DNA from: Bilabrum cf. latius | Taxonomy: Eukaryota > Bigyra: Bicosoecida > Bigyra > Bicosoecida | Length of the DNA: 64,000 nt | Direction: 5' to 3' | NCBI GenBank assembly: GCA_965178125.1 | Contig: OZ237737.1 | Location: 1,116,001-1,180,000, forward strand | Shown: positions 43,248 through 55,903 of the stretch, piece by piece | Numbering within the stretch: position 1 is the first letter of the stretch | Layout of the letters: each line of letters starts with the position of its first letter | Made by a program: the position numbers and the translations under genes | Notes under the pieces: model-generated | What the model saw: the letters and a program-made list of their open reading frames with translations, nothing else | Database searches by the model: none | What the model was told of the DNA's origin: nothing

Positions 43248-44987
43248 ATGGAGCAAGCAGCAGGTGCATGCTCAGGGGAGGTGATCGATCTCGTCAGCGG
43301 CGACTCAAGCGACAGCGACGCTGGTGGAAGCGATGTCAAAGTTTCCGACCGTCGCATAAGCACGATGGCTGCATCGCTATCATTGACTAGCAGTCGCTAG
43401 TGGGGCAGGCGAGAGGCAGGTGGGAAAGGTAGGGCACGAGATCGAGCCAGCGATCGAGCCAAAGCTGTTCCCACGTCCATCGTGGCGTCGGGACACTCCA
43501 GCAGCAGCGCAATGTTGCCGCAAGAAGTGCAATCTTCAATGCAGTCAACCTCAGGGGTAGATGCAAGCGGCGGCACCGATACCTCTTTGGGCCAGAAGCG
43601 AGACAGGCAGGCAGAGGCGAGGTCAGCAGCAGACAGCTATAGCGGATCGAGGGGAAAGAGACGGCGTGGGCAGGCAGGCAAAATCGGGGTAGGACATCGT
43701 TGCAACGTGTGCGGGCAGACATTCCGACAGGCAGGCGATCTCAGGACGCACATGAGGACTGTGCATCTGGGCGAGCGCAAGCACGAGTGCAGTGTGTGCG
43801 GCAAGTCATTCGGACAGGCAGGCTCACTCAGGACGCACATGAGGACTGTGCATCTGGGCGAGCGCAAGCACGAGTGCAGTGTGTGCGGCAAGTCATTCGG
43901 ACAGGCAGGCTCACTCAGGACGCACATGTCCACTGTGCATCTTGGGATGCGCAAGCACGAGTGCAGTGTGTGCGGCAAGTCATTCGGTGCGGCAAGCAAT
44001 CTCAGGAGGCACATGAGGACTGTGCATCTGGGCGAGCGCAAGCACGAGTGCAGTGTGTGCGGCAAGTCATTCGGACAGGCAGGCGATCTCAGGACGCACA
44101 TGAGGACTGTGCACCTGGGCGAGCGCAAGCACGAGTGCAGTGTGTGCGGCAAGTCATTCGGACAGGCAGGCTCACTCAGGACGCACATGAGGACTGTGCA
44201 CCTGGGCGAGCGCAAGCACGAGTGCAGTGTGTGCGGCAAGTCATTCGGACAGGCAGGCTCACTCAGGACGCACATGTCCACTGTGCATCTTGGGATGCGC
44301 AAGCACGAGTGCAGTGTGTGCGGCAAGTCATTCGGTGCGGCAAGCAATCTCAGGAGGCACATGAGGACTGTGCATCTGGGCGAGCGCAAGCACGAGTGCA
44401 GTGTGTGCGGCAAGTCATTCGGACAGGCAGGCGATCTCAGGACGCACATGAGGACTGTGCATCTGGGCGAGCGCAAGCACGAGTGCAGTGTGTGCGGGCA
44501 GACATTCGGGGAGGCAAGCAATCTCAGGAGGCACGTGAGGACTGTGCATCTGGGCGAGCGCAAGCACGAGTGCAGTGTGTGCGGCAAGTCATTCGGACAG
44601 GCAGGCTCACTCAGGACGCACATGTCCACTGTGCATCTTGGGATGCGCAAGCACGAGTGCAGTGTGTGCGGCAAGTCATTCGGACAGGCAGGCGATCTCA
44701 GGACGCACATGAGGACTGTGCATCTGGGCGAGCGCAAGCACGAGTGCAGTGTGTGCGGCAAGTCATTCGGACAGGCAGGCTCACTCAGGAGGCACATGTC
44801 CACTGTGCATCTGGGCGAGCGCAAGCACGAGTGCAGTGTGTGCGGCAAGTCATTCGGGCGGGCAGGCTCACTCAGGACGCACATGAGGACTGTGCATCTG
44901 GGCGAGCGAAAGCACGAGTGCAGTGTGTGCGGCAAGTCATTCGGGGAGGCAGGCAGTCTCAGGAGGCACGCGCGAGGTTGCCTTTGA
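43248..44987 (+). CDS. Poly-C2H2 zinc-finger protein, array copy 1, 15 fingers, 579 aa
   Basis: The start at MEQAAGACSG is joined through one TAG (43,398) to the finger region. Near residue 12 the sequence EVIDLVSGDSSDSD has the form of a SUMO-interacting motif with acidic/Ser flank. A basic segment (SRGKRRRGQ) may be a nuclear localisation signal. Then follow 15 tandem C-x2-C-x12-H-x4-H fingers of exactly 29 residues (CSVCGKSFGQAGSLRTHMRTVH with the LGERKHE linker). The last finger ends HARGC, so its fourth ligand would be Cys. The fingers are nearly identical except at helix positions that contact DNA. It probably binds repetitive or specific DNA in the nucleus. Confidence 0.88.
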
Positions 44988-45140
44988 TTCGCTTGTATTC
45001 CGCATCGAGTGGCTCGGTGCTTGATATTGGATTGTGCACGCTGCATGAATAAAGGGTGATGCTTAGGAAGTCAGGAGCAGATATCCTGCACGCAGACTTC
45101 TTGTTCCATCATGCTCACTTAGGTACGATGCTACGTACTC

Positions 45141-46816
45141 ATGCCTGGCAGGACCTTGACACTCGACTGCTGTTATATGTACTCGGACATCAGGATTGAA
45201 GCGACGGGGAGCAGAGGTGAGACGGAAGACGGGGCGGGCGCAGGAGGACAGGAGGTGGAGAAGAAGAAGGGGACACCGGCACAGGCGACGACAGTGCGGC
45301 GTCAACAGGGAGAACACAGTCCGAGGCTCTTCGGGGACCTCATCCGCACCGCGCAGTAGAAGCCCGAGGATTCCAAGGCGAAATCCATGGGCGTCCGCAT
45401 CTCAAGCTCTCGGCAGTTCCGGGCGGTGCCGGTGCTCCTACCTACTCAGTCCGCGCTCACTGTGCGCCTGCCGGCTGGAGGAGCTTCAGGGGCTGCATCC
45501 GCGGCTGCAACGGCTGCCGCGGGCAGCGGTGCGGGCGGTGCATACCAGGCTGGGCATGGCGCGCTGGCAGGCTTCCCCCCGGCGGGGGTGCGCCCCACGA
45601 TTGACCAGTTTGAGCAGCGAGCCAAGGTAATATCGAGCAAGGAGAAGCCCAAGCAGCTGACTGCCGTGGGCTCAGACGGTCGCAGGTACCACTTCTGTGC
45701 AAGCAGGAGCTCTCGGGCGACTTGCGCAAGGACGCCCGCATGATGGAGCACTCCACGGTGGTGAACCGGCTGCTGGCGTCGGACCACGAGGCCAGCAGGC
45801 GCGCGCTCCGGCTGCGCACCTACAGCGTGATCGTGACGAGCGAGAGCACGGGGCTCATGGAGTGGGTGGAAAACTGCACGCCGTTGCGCTTCGCCGTCAA
45901 GGAGGTCTACAATGACCTGGGCGTTGACAGTCCCATGCACCTAACGCTCCGTGTCATGAATACGCTGCAGAAGAACCAGGACAACTAGAACCAGACCACT
46001 GCAGCCACGGCAAGGTTCTTCGCCTCTGAGGTGCAGCCACAGTTCCCTGCGGTGCTGCACAGTTACCATCTGAAGCGTTTCGCCGATCCGGAGCGGTGGC
46101 TTCGGGCTCGGCAGCGGTTCACACGAAGCACGGCCTGCTGGGCCATGGTGGGTCATCTGCTTGGGCTGGGCGATCGCCACGGAGACAACCTGCTAATTGA
46201 CGACACGAGCGGGGATCAGGTGCACGTGGACTTTGACTGCCTGTTTGACAAGGGACTGTCCCTGTCACGGCCCGAGGTGGTGCCCTTCCGCCTCACCGCC
46301 AACGTGCTGGATACGATGGGCCTTTGAGGGTACGAGGGAGGCATGCGCCGGTCCAGCGAGGCGTGCATGGCGGTGCTACGTGCGAACGGGAGCACGCTGC
46401 TGGGCGTGCTGGAGTCCTTTGTGTACGATCCACTGGTGGAGTGGACTCGAAGCAAGAGCAAGGGAGGGAGGCACTCTTCATCCTCGTCCTCATCTTCGTC
46501 CTCGTCGGCGGCCGCGGGTGGCGCGGTGCTGCCGACCGACGAGGTGCCCAGCACGGCGGTGGAGGGCGAGATGGAGAACATCGCCGGTGTGGCGATTGTG
46601 AGGCACATCAAGGAGAGGCTGCGGGGAGGGTACAACGTGCGGCCGCCGCACCGGGACAAGTACAACGTGAGGACGCGGAGGCACGCTGCGGACGATGGCA
46701 GACTTGTGGAAGGTCGCACCATCGGGGTGCAGGCGCAGGTACACCGGCTGATCTCCGAGGCGTCATCGGTGGAGAGTCTGGCCTAGATGTACGTTGGGTG
46801 GATGCCGTTCTTGTAA
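45141..46816 (+). pseudogene. ATR-like PIKK kinase end, array copy 1, with frameshift and internal TGA
   Basis: The sequence matches the ATR kinase region: the N-lobe VLLPTQSAL, GSDGRRYHF, DLRKDARMMEHST, the catalytic GLGDRHGDNLL, the metal loop HVDFDCLFDKG, VPFRLTANVLDTMG, then a Ser-run insertion and the FATC end LAQMYVGWMPFL. The Gln of FATC is a TAG at 46,784. The FAT region is absent. A one-base loss at about 45,695-45,698 shifts the frame between the N-lobe and the rest, and TGA at 46,325 stands where copies 3 and 4 have TGG. It cannot make the full kinase end without a frameshift and readthrough. The start is uncertain. Confidence 0.8.
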
Positions 46817-47060
46817 AGTTGAGCGCTTCTGATCTGGGGTCTTGGGTCGGGGAGGAAGGCGCTGCAGTGCACTGCACTGCGCCTTCTCCCGTGGGGCCGT
46901 AGGTGCTTAAGCTGCAGTTTGGAGTGCAGACTAGGATTGCGAGGGAGTCGGGATCGGGCTGCTATCCGTTCACTCTGCCTTGATTCCGATACGAGGCATC
47001 TCGACCGCAATCGCCTAACTGCTTCCGGATTCGTGCACAGGCTGAGGGGAAGCGCGCGGC

Positions 47061-47429
47061 GTGTGCCTGACGGGAGGGGGGCCGTCGCAGCCGTGGCACA
47101 TGCCAAGCAAGAGAAGATCGGGAATCCGGGGCTCGAGATCTGGCGCCGCGGCGGGGGCCGGTGCGGGTGCGGGTGGAGTGGGCGGTTCCGTGGGTGATGG
47201 TGGCTCTGGGCTGGGGCAGGGGTCCGCGGCATCCACCAAGGAGGCCTTCTCCGTGGACGCGCTGGCGGCCCAGCTGAAGCGGTCCGACGAGGCCCTGATC
47301 AAGGGCAAGGCGTGGAGGGAGAAGCGGGCGGGGGCGCAGCAGCAGAAGCAGCAGCAGGCGCGCATGGAGGGGGCGGAGAAAGCGTCTGGCGAAGGAGGGG
47401 CAGTGAGCAAGAACGGCGCATCTCCGTGA
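47061..47429 (+). CDS. Small Gly/Ala-rich module with a Gln tract, copy 1
   Basis: It ends in the conserved stretch STKEAFSVDALAAQLKRSDE and a Gln-rich, length-variable CAG tract before TGA. Only the C-terminal ~70 residues are shared with the fragment at 42.7 kb, so it is probably a 3' exon of an unknown gene. It may be untranslated. Confidence 0.4.
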   Translation: MCLTGGGPSQPWHMPSKRRSGIRGSRSGAAAGAGAGAGGVGGSVGDGGSGLGQGSAASTKEAFSVDALAAQLKRSDEALIKGKAWREKRAGAQQQKQQQARMEGAEKASGEGGAVSKNGASP

Positions 47430-47801
47430 GGAGGGATGTGGTGGGTTGCGCATGGTCTGGTTGCTTCCTGTGAAGCTGATGTTCCTAGTGAGCGAGGCTG
47501 CCACGCCAGGCCCAGCACCTTCAAGGTGTGAAGATGAAAACAGCCTGAACCGGACTAGAATGGATCGATCTCACCGATTCGTTGTCAGTTTCATCGATAC
47601 TGTTTCGACTGTAGTATCTCCGACTAAAGCCTTTCTAGGTACAGGGTTGGGTTGGAGCGAATCAGAACTGGCCGTCGAACAGGTACACAAGAAAAGGGCG
47701 TGCATAGTAAAGCTCGTATTCCCTGTCATTCTGTAGTCGGCAGCCACCTGGCTGGCTACGTATCAGGAGTCGATACTGGATATAATTACTGCCAGGAAGC
47801 C

Positions 47802-49538
47802 ATGGAGCAAGCAGCAGGTGCATGCTCAGGGGAGGTGATCGATCTCGTCAGCGGCGACTCAAGCGACAGCGACGCTGGTGGAAGCGATGTCAAGGTTTCC
47901 GACCGTCGCATAAGCACGATGGCTGCATCGCTATCATTGACTAGCAGTCGCTAGTGGGGCAGGCGAGAGGCAGGTGGGAAAGGTAGGGCACGAGATCGAG
48001 CCAGCGATCGAGCCAAAGCTGTTCCCACGTCCATCGTGGCGTCGGGACACTCCAGCAGCAGCGCAATGTTGCCGCAAGAAGTGCAATCTTCAATGCAGTC
48101 AACCTCAGGGGTAGATGCAAGCGGCGGCACCGATACCTCTTTGGGCCAGAAGCGAGACAGGCAGGCAGAGGCGAGGTCAGCAGACAGCTATAGCGGATCG
48201 AGGGGAAAGAGACGGCGTGGGCAGGCAGGCAAAATCGGGGTAGGACATCGTTGCAACGTGTGCGGGCAGACATTCCGACAGGCAGGCGATCTCAGGACGC
48301 ACATGAGGACTGTGCATCTGGGCGAGCGCAAGCACGAGTGCAGTGTGTGCGGCAAGTCATTCGGACAGGCAGGCTCACTCAGGACGCACATGAGGACTGT
48401 GCATCTGGGCGAGCGCAAGCACGAGTGCAGTGTGTGCGGCAAGTCATTCGGACAGGCAGGCTCACTCAGGACGCACATGTCCACTGTGCATCTTGGGATG
48501 CGCAAGCACGAGTGCAGTGTGTGCGGCAAGTCATTCGGTGCGGCAAGCAATCTCAGGAGGCACATGAGGACTGTGCATCTGGGCGAGCGCAAGCACGAGT
48601 GCAGTGTGTGCGGCAAGTCATTCGGACAGGCAGGCTCACTCAGGACGCACATGAGGACTGTGCACCTGGGCGAGCGCAAGCACGAGTGCAGTGTGTGCGG
48701 CAAGTCATTCGGACAGGCAGGCTCACTCAGGACGCACATGAGGACTGTGCACCTGGGCGAGCGCAAGCACGAGTGCAGTGTGTGCGGCAAGTCATTCGGA
48801 CAGGCAGGCTCACTCAGGACGCACATGTCCACTGTGCATCTTGGGATGCGCAAGCACGAGTGCAGTGTGTGCGGCAAGTCATTCGGTGCGGCAAGCAATC
48901 TCAGGAGGCACATGAGGACTGTGCATCTGGGCGAGCGCAAGCACGAGTGCAGTGTGTGCGGCAAGTCATTCGGACAGGCAGGCGATCTCAGGACGCACAT
49001 GAGGACTGTGCATCTGGGCGAGCGCAAGCACGAGTGCAGTGTGTGCGGGCAGACATTCGGGGAGGCAAGCAATCTCAGGAGGCACGTGAGGACTGTGCAT
49101 CTGGGCGAGCGCAAGCACGAGTGCAGTGTGTGCGGCAAGTCATTCGGACAGGCAGGCTCACTCAGGACGCACATGTCCACTGTGCATCTTGGGATGCGCA
49201 AGCACGAGTGCAGTGTGTGCGGCAAGTCATTCGGACAGGCAGGCGATCTCAGGACGCACATGAGGACTGTGCATCTGGGCGAGCGCAAGCACGAGTGCAG
49301 TGTGTGCGGCAAGTCATTCGGACAGGCAGGCTCACTCAGGAGGCACATGTCCACTGTGCATCTGGGCGAGCGCAAGCACGAGTGCAGTGTGTGCGGCAAG
49401 TCATTCGGGCGGGCAGGCTCACTCAGGACGCACATGAGGACTGTGCATCTGGGCGAGCGAAAGCACGAGTGCAGTGTGTGCGGCAAGTCATTCGGGGAGG
49501 CAGGCAGTCTCAGGAGGCACGCGCGAGGTTGCCTTTGA
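47802..49538 (+). CDS. Poly-C2H2 zinc-finger protein, array copy 2, 15 fingers, 578 aa
   Basis: It is nearly identical to copy 1. It lacks one Ala codon in the AEARSA region, and its fifth finger has the helix QAGS instead of QAGD. The SUMO-interacting motif, basic segment, in-frame TAG after SLTSSR and C-terminal HARGC are the same. Confidence 0.88.
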
Positions 49539-49691
49539 TTCGCTTGTATTCCGCATCGAGTGGCTCGGTGCTTGATATTGGATTGTGCACGCTGCATGAA
49601 TAAAGGGTGATGCTTAGGAAATCAGGAGAAGATATCCTGCACGCAGACTTCTTGTTCCATCATGCTCACTTAGGTACGATGCTACGTACTC

Positions 49692-51367
49692 ATGCCTGGC
49701 AGGACCTTGACACTCGACTGCTGTTATATGTACTCGGACATCAGGATTGAAGCGACGGGGAGCAGAGGTGAGACGGAAGACGGGGCGGGCGCAGGAGGAC
49801 AGGAGGTGGAGAAGAAGAAGGGGACACCGGCACAGGCGACGACAGTGCGGTGTCAACAGGGAGTACACAGTCCGAGGCTCTTCGGGGACCTCATCCGCAC
49901 CGCGCAGTAGAAGCCCGAGGATTCCAAGGCGAAATCCATGGGCGTCCGCATCTCAAGCTCTCGGCAGTTCCGGGCGGTGCCGGTGCTCCTACCTACTCAG
50001 TCCGCGCTCACTGTGCGCCTGCCGGCTGGAGGAGCTTCAGGGGCTGCATCCGCGGCTGCAACGGCTGCCGCGGGCAGCGGTGCGGGCGGTGCATACCAGG
50101 CTGGGCATGGCGCGCTGGCAGGCTTCCCCCCGGCGGGGGTGCGCCCCACGATTGACCAGTTTGAGCAGCGAGCCAAGGTAATATCGAGCAAGGAGAAGCC
50201 CAAGCAGCTGACTGCCGTGGGCTCAGACGGTCGCAGGTACCACTTCTGTGCAAGCAGGAGCTCTCGGGCGACTTGCGCAAGGACGCCCGCATGATGGAGC
50301 ACTCCACGGTGGTGAACCGGCTGCTGGCGTCGGACCACGAGGCCAGCAGGCGCGCGCTCCGGCTGCGCACCTACAGCGTGATCGTGACGAGCGAGAGCAC
50401 GGGGCTCATGGAGTGGGTGGAAAACTGCACGCCGTTGCGCTTCGCCGTCAAGGAGGTCTACAATGACCTGGGCGTTGACAGTCCCATGCACCTAACGCTC
50501 CGTGTCATGAATACGCTGCAGAAGAACCAGGACAACTAGAACCAGACCACTGCAGCCACGGCAAGGTTCTTCGCCTCTGAGGTGCAGCCACAGTTCCCTG
50601 CGGTGCTGCACAGTTACCATCTGAAGCGTTTCGCCGATCCGGAGCGGTGGCTTCGGGCTCGGCAGCGGTTCACACGAAGCACGGCCTGCTGGGCCATGGT
50701 GGGTCATCTGCTTGGGCTGGGCGATCGCCACGGAGACAACCTGCTAATTGACGACACGAGCGGGGATCAGGTGCACGTGGACTTTGACTGCCTGTTTGAC
50801 AAGGGACTGTCCCTGTCACGGCCCGAGGTGGTGCCCTTCCGCCTCACCGCCAACGTGCTGGATACGATGGGCCTTTGAGGGTACGAGGGAGGCATGCGCC
50901 GGTCCAGCGAGGCGTGCATGGCGGTGCTACGTGCGAACGGGAGCACGCTGCTGGGCGTGCTGGAGTCCTTTGTGTACGATCCACTGGTGGAGTGGACTCG
51001 AAGCAAGAGCAAGGGAGGGAGGCACTCTTCATCCTCGTCCTCATCTTCGTCCTCGTCGGCGGCCGCGGGTGGCGCGGTGCTGCCGACCGACGAGGTGCCC
51101 AGCACGGCGGTGGAGGGCGAGATGGAGAACATCGCCGGTGTGGCGATTGTGAGGCACATCAAGGAGAGGCTGCGGGGAGGGTACAACGTGCGGCCGCCGC
51201 ACCGGGACAAGTACAACGTGAGGACGCGGAGGCACGCTGCGGACGATGGCAGACTTGTGGAAGGTCGCACCATCGGGGTGCAGGCGCAGGTACACCGGCT
51301 GATCTCCGAGGCGTCATCGGTGGAGAGTCTGGCCTAGATGTACGTTGGGTGGATGCCGTTCTTGTAA
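49692..51367 (+). pseudogene. ATR-like PIKK kinase end, array copy 2
   Basis: It has the same one-base frame break (about 50,246) and the same TGA (50,876) as copy 1. It carries CAG at 50,157 and TAG at 50,537 as in copy 1, and TAG in FATC at 51,335. Confidence 0.8.
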
Positions 51368-51611
51368 AGTTGAGCGCTTCTGATCTGGGGTCTTGGGTCG
51401 GGGAGGAAGGCGCTGCAGTGCACTGCACTGCGCCTTCTCCCGTGGGGCCGTAGGTGCTTAAGCTGCAGTTTGGAGTGCAGACTAGGATTGCGAGGGAGTC
51501 GGGATCGGGCTGCTATCCGTTCACTCTGCCTTGATTCCGATACGAGGCATCTCGACCGCAATCGCCTAACTGCTTCCGGATTCGTGCACAGGCTGAGGGG
51601 AAGCGCGCGGC

Positions 51612-51980
51612 GTGTGCCTGACGGGAGGGGGGCCGTCGCAGCCGTGGCACATGCCAAGCAAGAGAAGATCGGGAATCCGGGGCTCGAGATCTGGCGCCGC
51701 GGCGGGGGCCGGTGCGGGTGCGGGTGGAGTGGGCGGTTCCGTGGGTGATGGTGGCTCTGGGCTGGGGCAGGGGTCCGCGGCATCCACCAAGGAGGCCTTC
51801 TCCGTGGGTGCGCTGGCGGCCCAGCTGAAGCGGTCCGACGAGGCCCTGATCAAGGGCAAGGCGTGGAGGGAGAAGCGGGCGGGGGCGCAGCAGCAGCAGC
51901 AGCAGCAGGCGCGCATGGAGAGGGCGGAGAAAGCGTCTGGCGAAGGAGGGGCAGCGAGTGAGAACGGCGCATCTCCGTGA
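51612..51980 (+). CDS. Gly/Ala-rich module with Gln tract, copy 2
   Basis: As the module at 47,061, but with FSVGAL instead of FSVDAL and a longer uninterrupted CAG run. Confidence 0.4.
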   Translation: MCLTGGGPSQPWHMPSKRRSGIRGSRSGAAAGAGAGAGGVGGSVGDGGSGLGQGSAASTKEAFSVGALAAQLKRSDEALIKGKAWREKRAGAQQQQQQQARMERAEKASGEGGAASENGASP

Positions 51981-52356
51981 GGAGGGATGTGGTGGGTTGC
52001 GCATGGTCTGGTTGCTTCCTGTGAAGCTGATGTTCCTAGTGAGCGAGGCTGCCACGCCAGGCCCAGCCAGCACCTTCAAGGTGTGAAGATGAAAACAGCC
52101 TGAACCGGACTAGAATGGATCGATCTCACCGATTCGTTGTCAGTTTCATCGATACTGTTTCGACTGTAGTATCTCCGACTAAAGCCTTTCTAGGTACAGG
52201 GTTGGGTTGGAGCGAATCAGAACTGGCCGTCGAACAGGTACACAAGAAAAGGGCGTGCATAGTAAAGCTCGTATTCCCTGTCATTCTGTAGTCGGCAGCC
52301 ACCTGGCTGGCTACGTATCAGGAGTCGATACTGGATATAATTACTGCCAGGAAGCC

Positions 52357-53832
52357 ATGGAGCAAGCAGCAGGTGCATGCTCAGGGGAGGTGATCGATCT
52401 CGTCAGCGGCGACTCAAGCGACAGCGACGCTGGTGGAAGCGATGTCGAGGTTTCCGACCGTCGCATAAGCACGATGGCTGCATCGCTATCATTGACTAGC
52501 AGTCGCTAGTGGGGCAGGCGAGAGGCAGGTGGGAAAGGTAGGGCACGAGATCGAGCCAGCGATCGAGCCAAAGCTGTTCCCACGTCCATCGTGGCGTCGG
52601 GACACTCCAGCAGCAGCGCAATGTTGCCGCAAGAAGTGCAATCTTCAATGCAGTCAACCTCAGGGGTAGATGCAAGCGGCGGCACCGATACCTCTTTGGG
52701 CCAGAAGCGAGACAGGCAGGCAGAGGCGAGGTCAGCAGACAGCTATAGCGGATCGAGGGGAAAGAGACGGCGTGGGCAGGCAGGCAAAATCGGGGTAGGA
52801 CATCGTTGCAACGTGTGCGGGCAGACATTCCGACAGGCAGGCGATCTCAGGACGCACATGAGGACTGTGCATCTTGGGGAGCGCAAGCACGAGTGCAGTG
52901 TGTGCGGCAAGTCATTCGGACAGGCAGGCTCACTCAGGACGCACATGAGGACTGTGCATCTGGGCGAGCGCAAGCACGAGTGCAGTGTGTGCGGCAAGTC
53001 ATTCGGTGTGGCAGGCTCACTCAGGACGCACATGAGGACGGTGCATCTGGGCGAGCGCAAGCACGAGTGCAGTGTGTGCGGGCAGTCATTCGGTGCGGCA
53101 AGCAATCTCAGGAGGCACATGAGGACTGTGCATCTGGGCGAGCGCAAGCACGAGTGCAGTGTGTGCGGCAAGTCATTCGGTGTGGCAGGCGATCTCAGGA
53201 CGCACATGAGGACGGTGCATCTGGGCGAGCGCAAGCACGAGTGCAGTGTGTGCGGGCAGACATTCGGGGAGGCAAGCAATCTCAGGAGGCACGTGAGGAC
53301 TGTGCATCTGGGCGAGCGCAAGCACGAGTGCAGTGTGTGCGGCAAGTCATTCGGACAGGCAGGCTCACTCAGGACGCACATGAGGACTGTGCATCTGGGC
53401 GAGCGCAAGCACGAGTGCAGTGTGTGCGGCAAGTCATTCGGACAGGCAGGCGATCTCAGGACGCACATGAGGACGGTGCATCTGGGCGAGCGCAAGCACG
53501 AGTGCAGTGTGTGCGGCAAGTCATTCGGACTGGCAGGCTCACTCAGGAGGCACATGTCCACTGTGCATCTGGGCGAGCGCAAGCACGAGTGCAGTGTGTG
53601 CGGCAAGTCATTCGGGCGGGCAGGCTCACTCAGGACGCACATGAGGACTGTGCATCTTGGGGAGCGCAAGCACGAGTGCAGTGTGTGCGGCAAGTCATTC
53701 GGACTGGCAGGCTCACTCAGGAGGCACATGTCTACTGTGCATCTGGGCGAGCGCAAGCACGAGTGCAGTGTGTGCGGCAAGTCATTCGGGGAGGCAGGCA
53801 GTCTCAGGAGGCACGCGCGAGGTTGCCTTTGA
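52357..53832 (+). CDS. Poly-C2H2 zinc-finger protein, array copy 3, 12 fingers, 491 aa
   Basis: It has three fingers fewer than copies 1 and 2, and several carry new helix residues (VAGS, VAGD, LAGS). The N-terminus and C-terminus are conserved, with Glu instead of Lys in SDVEVSD. Confidence 0.88.
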
Positions 53833-53985
53833 TTCGCTTGTATTCCGCATCGAGTGGCTCGGTGCTTGATATTGGATTGTGCACGCTGCATGAATAAAGG
53901 GTGATGCTTAGGAAGTCAGGAGCAGATATCCTGCACGCAGACTTCTTGTTCCATCATGCTCACTTAGGTACGATGCTACGTACTC

Positions 53986-55659
53986 ATGCCTGGCAGGACC
54001 TTGACACTCGACTGCTGTTATATGTACTCGGACATCAGGATTGAAGCGACGGGGAGCAGAGGTGAGACGGAAGACGGGGCGGGCGCAGGAGGACAGGAGG
54101 TGGAGAAGAAGAAGGGGACACCGGCACAGGCGACGACAGTGCGGCGTCAACAGGGAGAACACAGTCCGAGGCTCTTCGGGGACCTCATCCGCACCGCGCA
54201 GTAGAAGCCCGAGGATTCCAAGGCGAAATCCATGGGCGTCCGCATCTCAAGCTCTCGGCAGTTCCGGGCGGTGCCGGTGCTCCTACCCACTCAGTCCGCG
54301 CTCTGTGCGCCTACCGGCTGGCGGAGCTTCAGGGGCTGCATCCGCGGCTGCAACGGCTGCCGCGGGCAGCGGTGCGGGCGGTGCATACCAGGCTGGGCAT
54401 GGCGCGCTGGCAGGCTTCCCCCCGGCGGGAGTGCGCCCCACGATCGACTAGTTTGAGCAGCGAGCCAAGGTGATGTCGAGCAAGGAGAAGCCCAAGCAGC
54501 TGACTGCCGTGGGCTCAGACGGTCGCAGGTACCACTTCTGTGCAAGCAGGAGCTCTCGGGCGACCTGCGCAAGGACGCCCGCGTGATGGAGCACTCCACG
54601 GTGGTGAACCACCTGCTGGCGTCGGACCACGAGGCCAGCAGGCGCGCGCTCCGGCTGCGCACCTACAGCGTGATCGTGACGAGCGAGAGCACGGGGCTCA
54701 TGGAGTGGATGGAAAACTGCACGCCGTTGCGCTTCGCCGTCAAGGAGGTCTACAATGACCTGGGCGTTGACAGTCCCATGCACCTAACGCTCCGTGTCAT
54801 GAATACGCTGCAGAAGAACCAGGACAACCAGAACCAGACCACTGCAGCCACGGCAAGGTTCTTCGCCTCTGAGGTGCAGCCACAGTTCCCTGCGGTGCTG
54901 CACAGTTACCATCTGAAGCGTTTCGCCGATCCGGAGCGGTGGCTTCGGGCTCGGCAGCGGTTCACACGAAGCACGGCCTGCTGGGCCATGGTGGGTCATC
55001 TGCTTGGGCTGGGCGATCGCCACGGAGACAACCTGCTAATTGACGACACGAGCGGGGATCAGGTGCACGTGGACTTTGACTGCCTATTTGACAAGGGACT
55101 GTCCCTGTCACGGCCCGAGGTGGTGCCCTTCCGCCTCACCGCCAACGTGCTGGATACGATGGGCCTTTGGGGGTACGAGGGAGGCATGCGCCAGTCCAGC
55201 GAGGCGTGCATGGCGGTGCTACGTGCGAACGGGAGCACGCTGCTGGGCGTGCTGGAGTCCTTTGTGTACGATCCACTGGTGGAGTGGACTCGAAGCAAGA
55301 GCAAGGGAGGGAGGCACTCTTCATCCTCGTCCTCATCTTCGTCCTCGTCGGCGGCCGCGGGTGGCGCGGTGCTGCCGACCGACGAGGTGCCCAGCACGGC
55401 GGTGGAGGGCGAGATGGAGAACATCGCCGGTGTGGCGATTGTGAGGCACATCAAGGAGAGGCTGCGGGGAGGGTACAACGTGCGGCCGCCGCACCGGGAC
55501 AAGTACAACGTGAGGACGCGGAGGCACGCTGCGGACGATGGCAGACTTGTGGAAGGTCGCACCATCGGGGTGCAGGCGCAGGTACACCGGCTGATCTCCG
55601 AGGCGTCATCGGTGGAGAGTCTGGCCTAGATGTACGTTGGGTGGATGCCGTTCTTGTAA
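53986..55659 (+). pseudogene. ATR-like PIKK kinase end, array copy 3, frame break but no TGA
   Basis: From about 54,583 the frame is open through the kinase core to FATC, because TGG (55,168) replaces the TGA and CAG (54,829) replaces the TAG of copies 1 and 2. TAG at 54,449 stands where copies 1 and 2 have CAG. The one-base frame break near 54,538 remains. The sequence could yield a truncated kinase C-lobe-FATC protein from an internal start. Confidence 0.75.
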
Positions 55660-55903
55660 AGTTGAGCGCTTCTGATCTGGGGTCTTGGGTCGGGGAGGAA
55701 GGCGCTGCAGTGCACTGCACTGCGCCTTCTCCCGTGGGGCCGTAGGTGCTTAAGCTGCAGTTTGGAGTGCAGACTAGGATTGCGAGGGAGTCGGGATCGG
55801 GCTGCTATCCGTTCACTCTGCCTTGATTCCGATACGAGGCATCTCGACCGCAATCGCCTAACTGCCTCCGGATTCGTGCACAGGCTGAGGGGAAGCGCGC
55901 GGC

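Noticed and set aside
43700-44990. The 87-base direct repeats as a CRISPR-like array
   Set aside because: Repeats and spacers are both in frame and encode zinc fingers. There is no cas gene and the genome is eukaryotic.
43637-45046. Long minus-strand Cys-rich open frame opposite the zinc-finger gene, and similar ones opposite copies 2 to 4
   Set aside because: It is the antisense shadow of the 87-base finger repeat. The plus strand carries the conserved C2H2 pattern.
46325-46327. TGA read as Trp, because other copies have TGG
   Set aside because: TGA is the natural end of the adhesin (40,063), ABC (40,643), zinc-finger and several element genes. A nonsense mutation is simpler.
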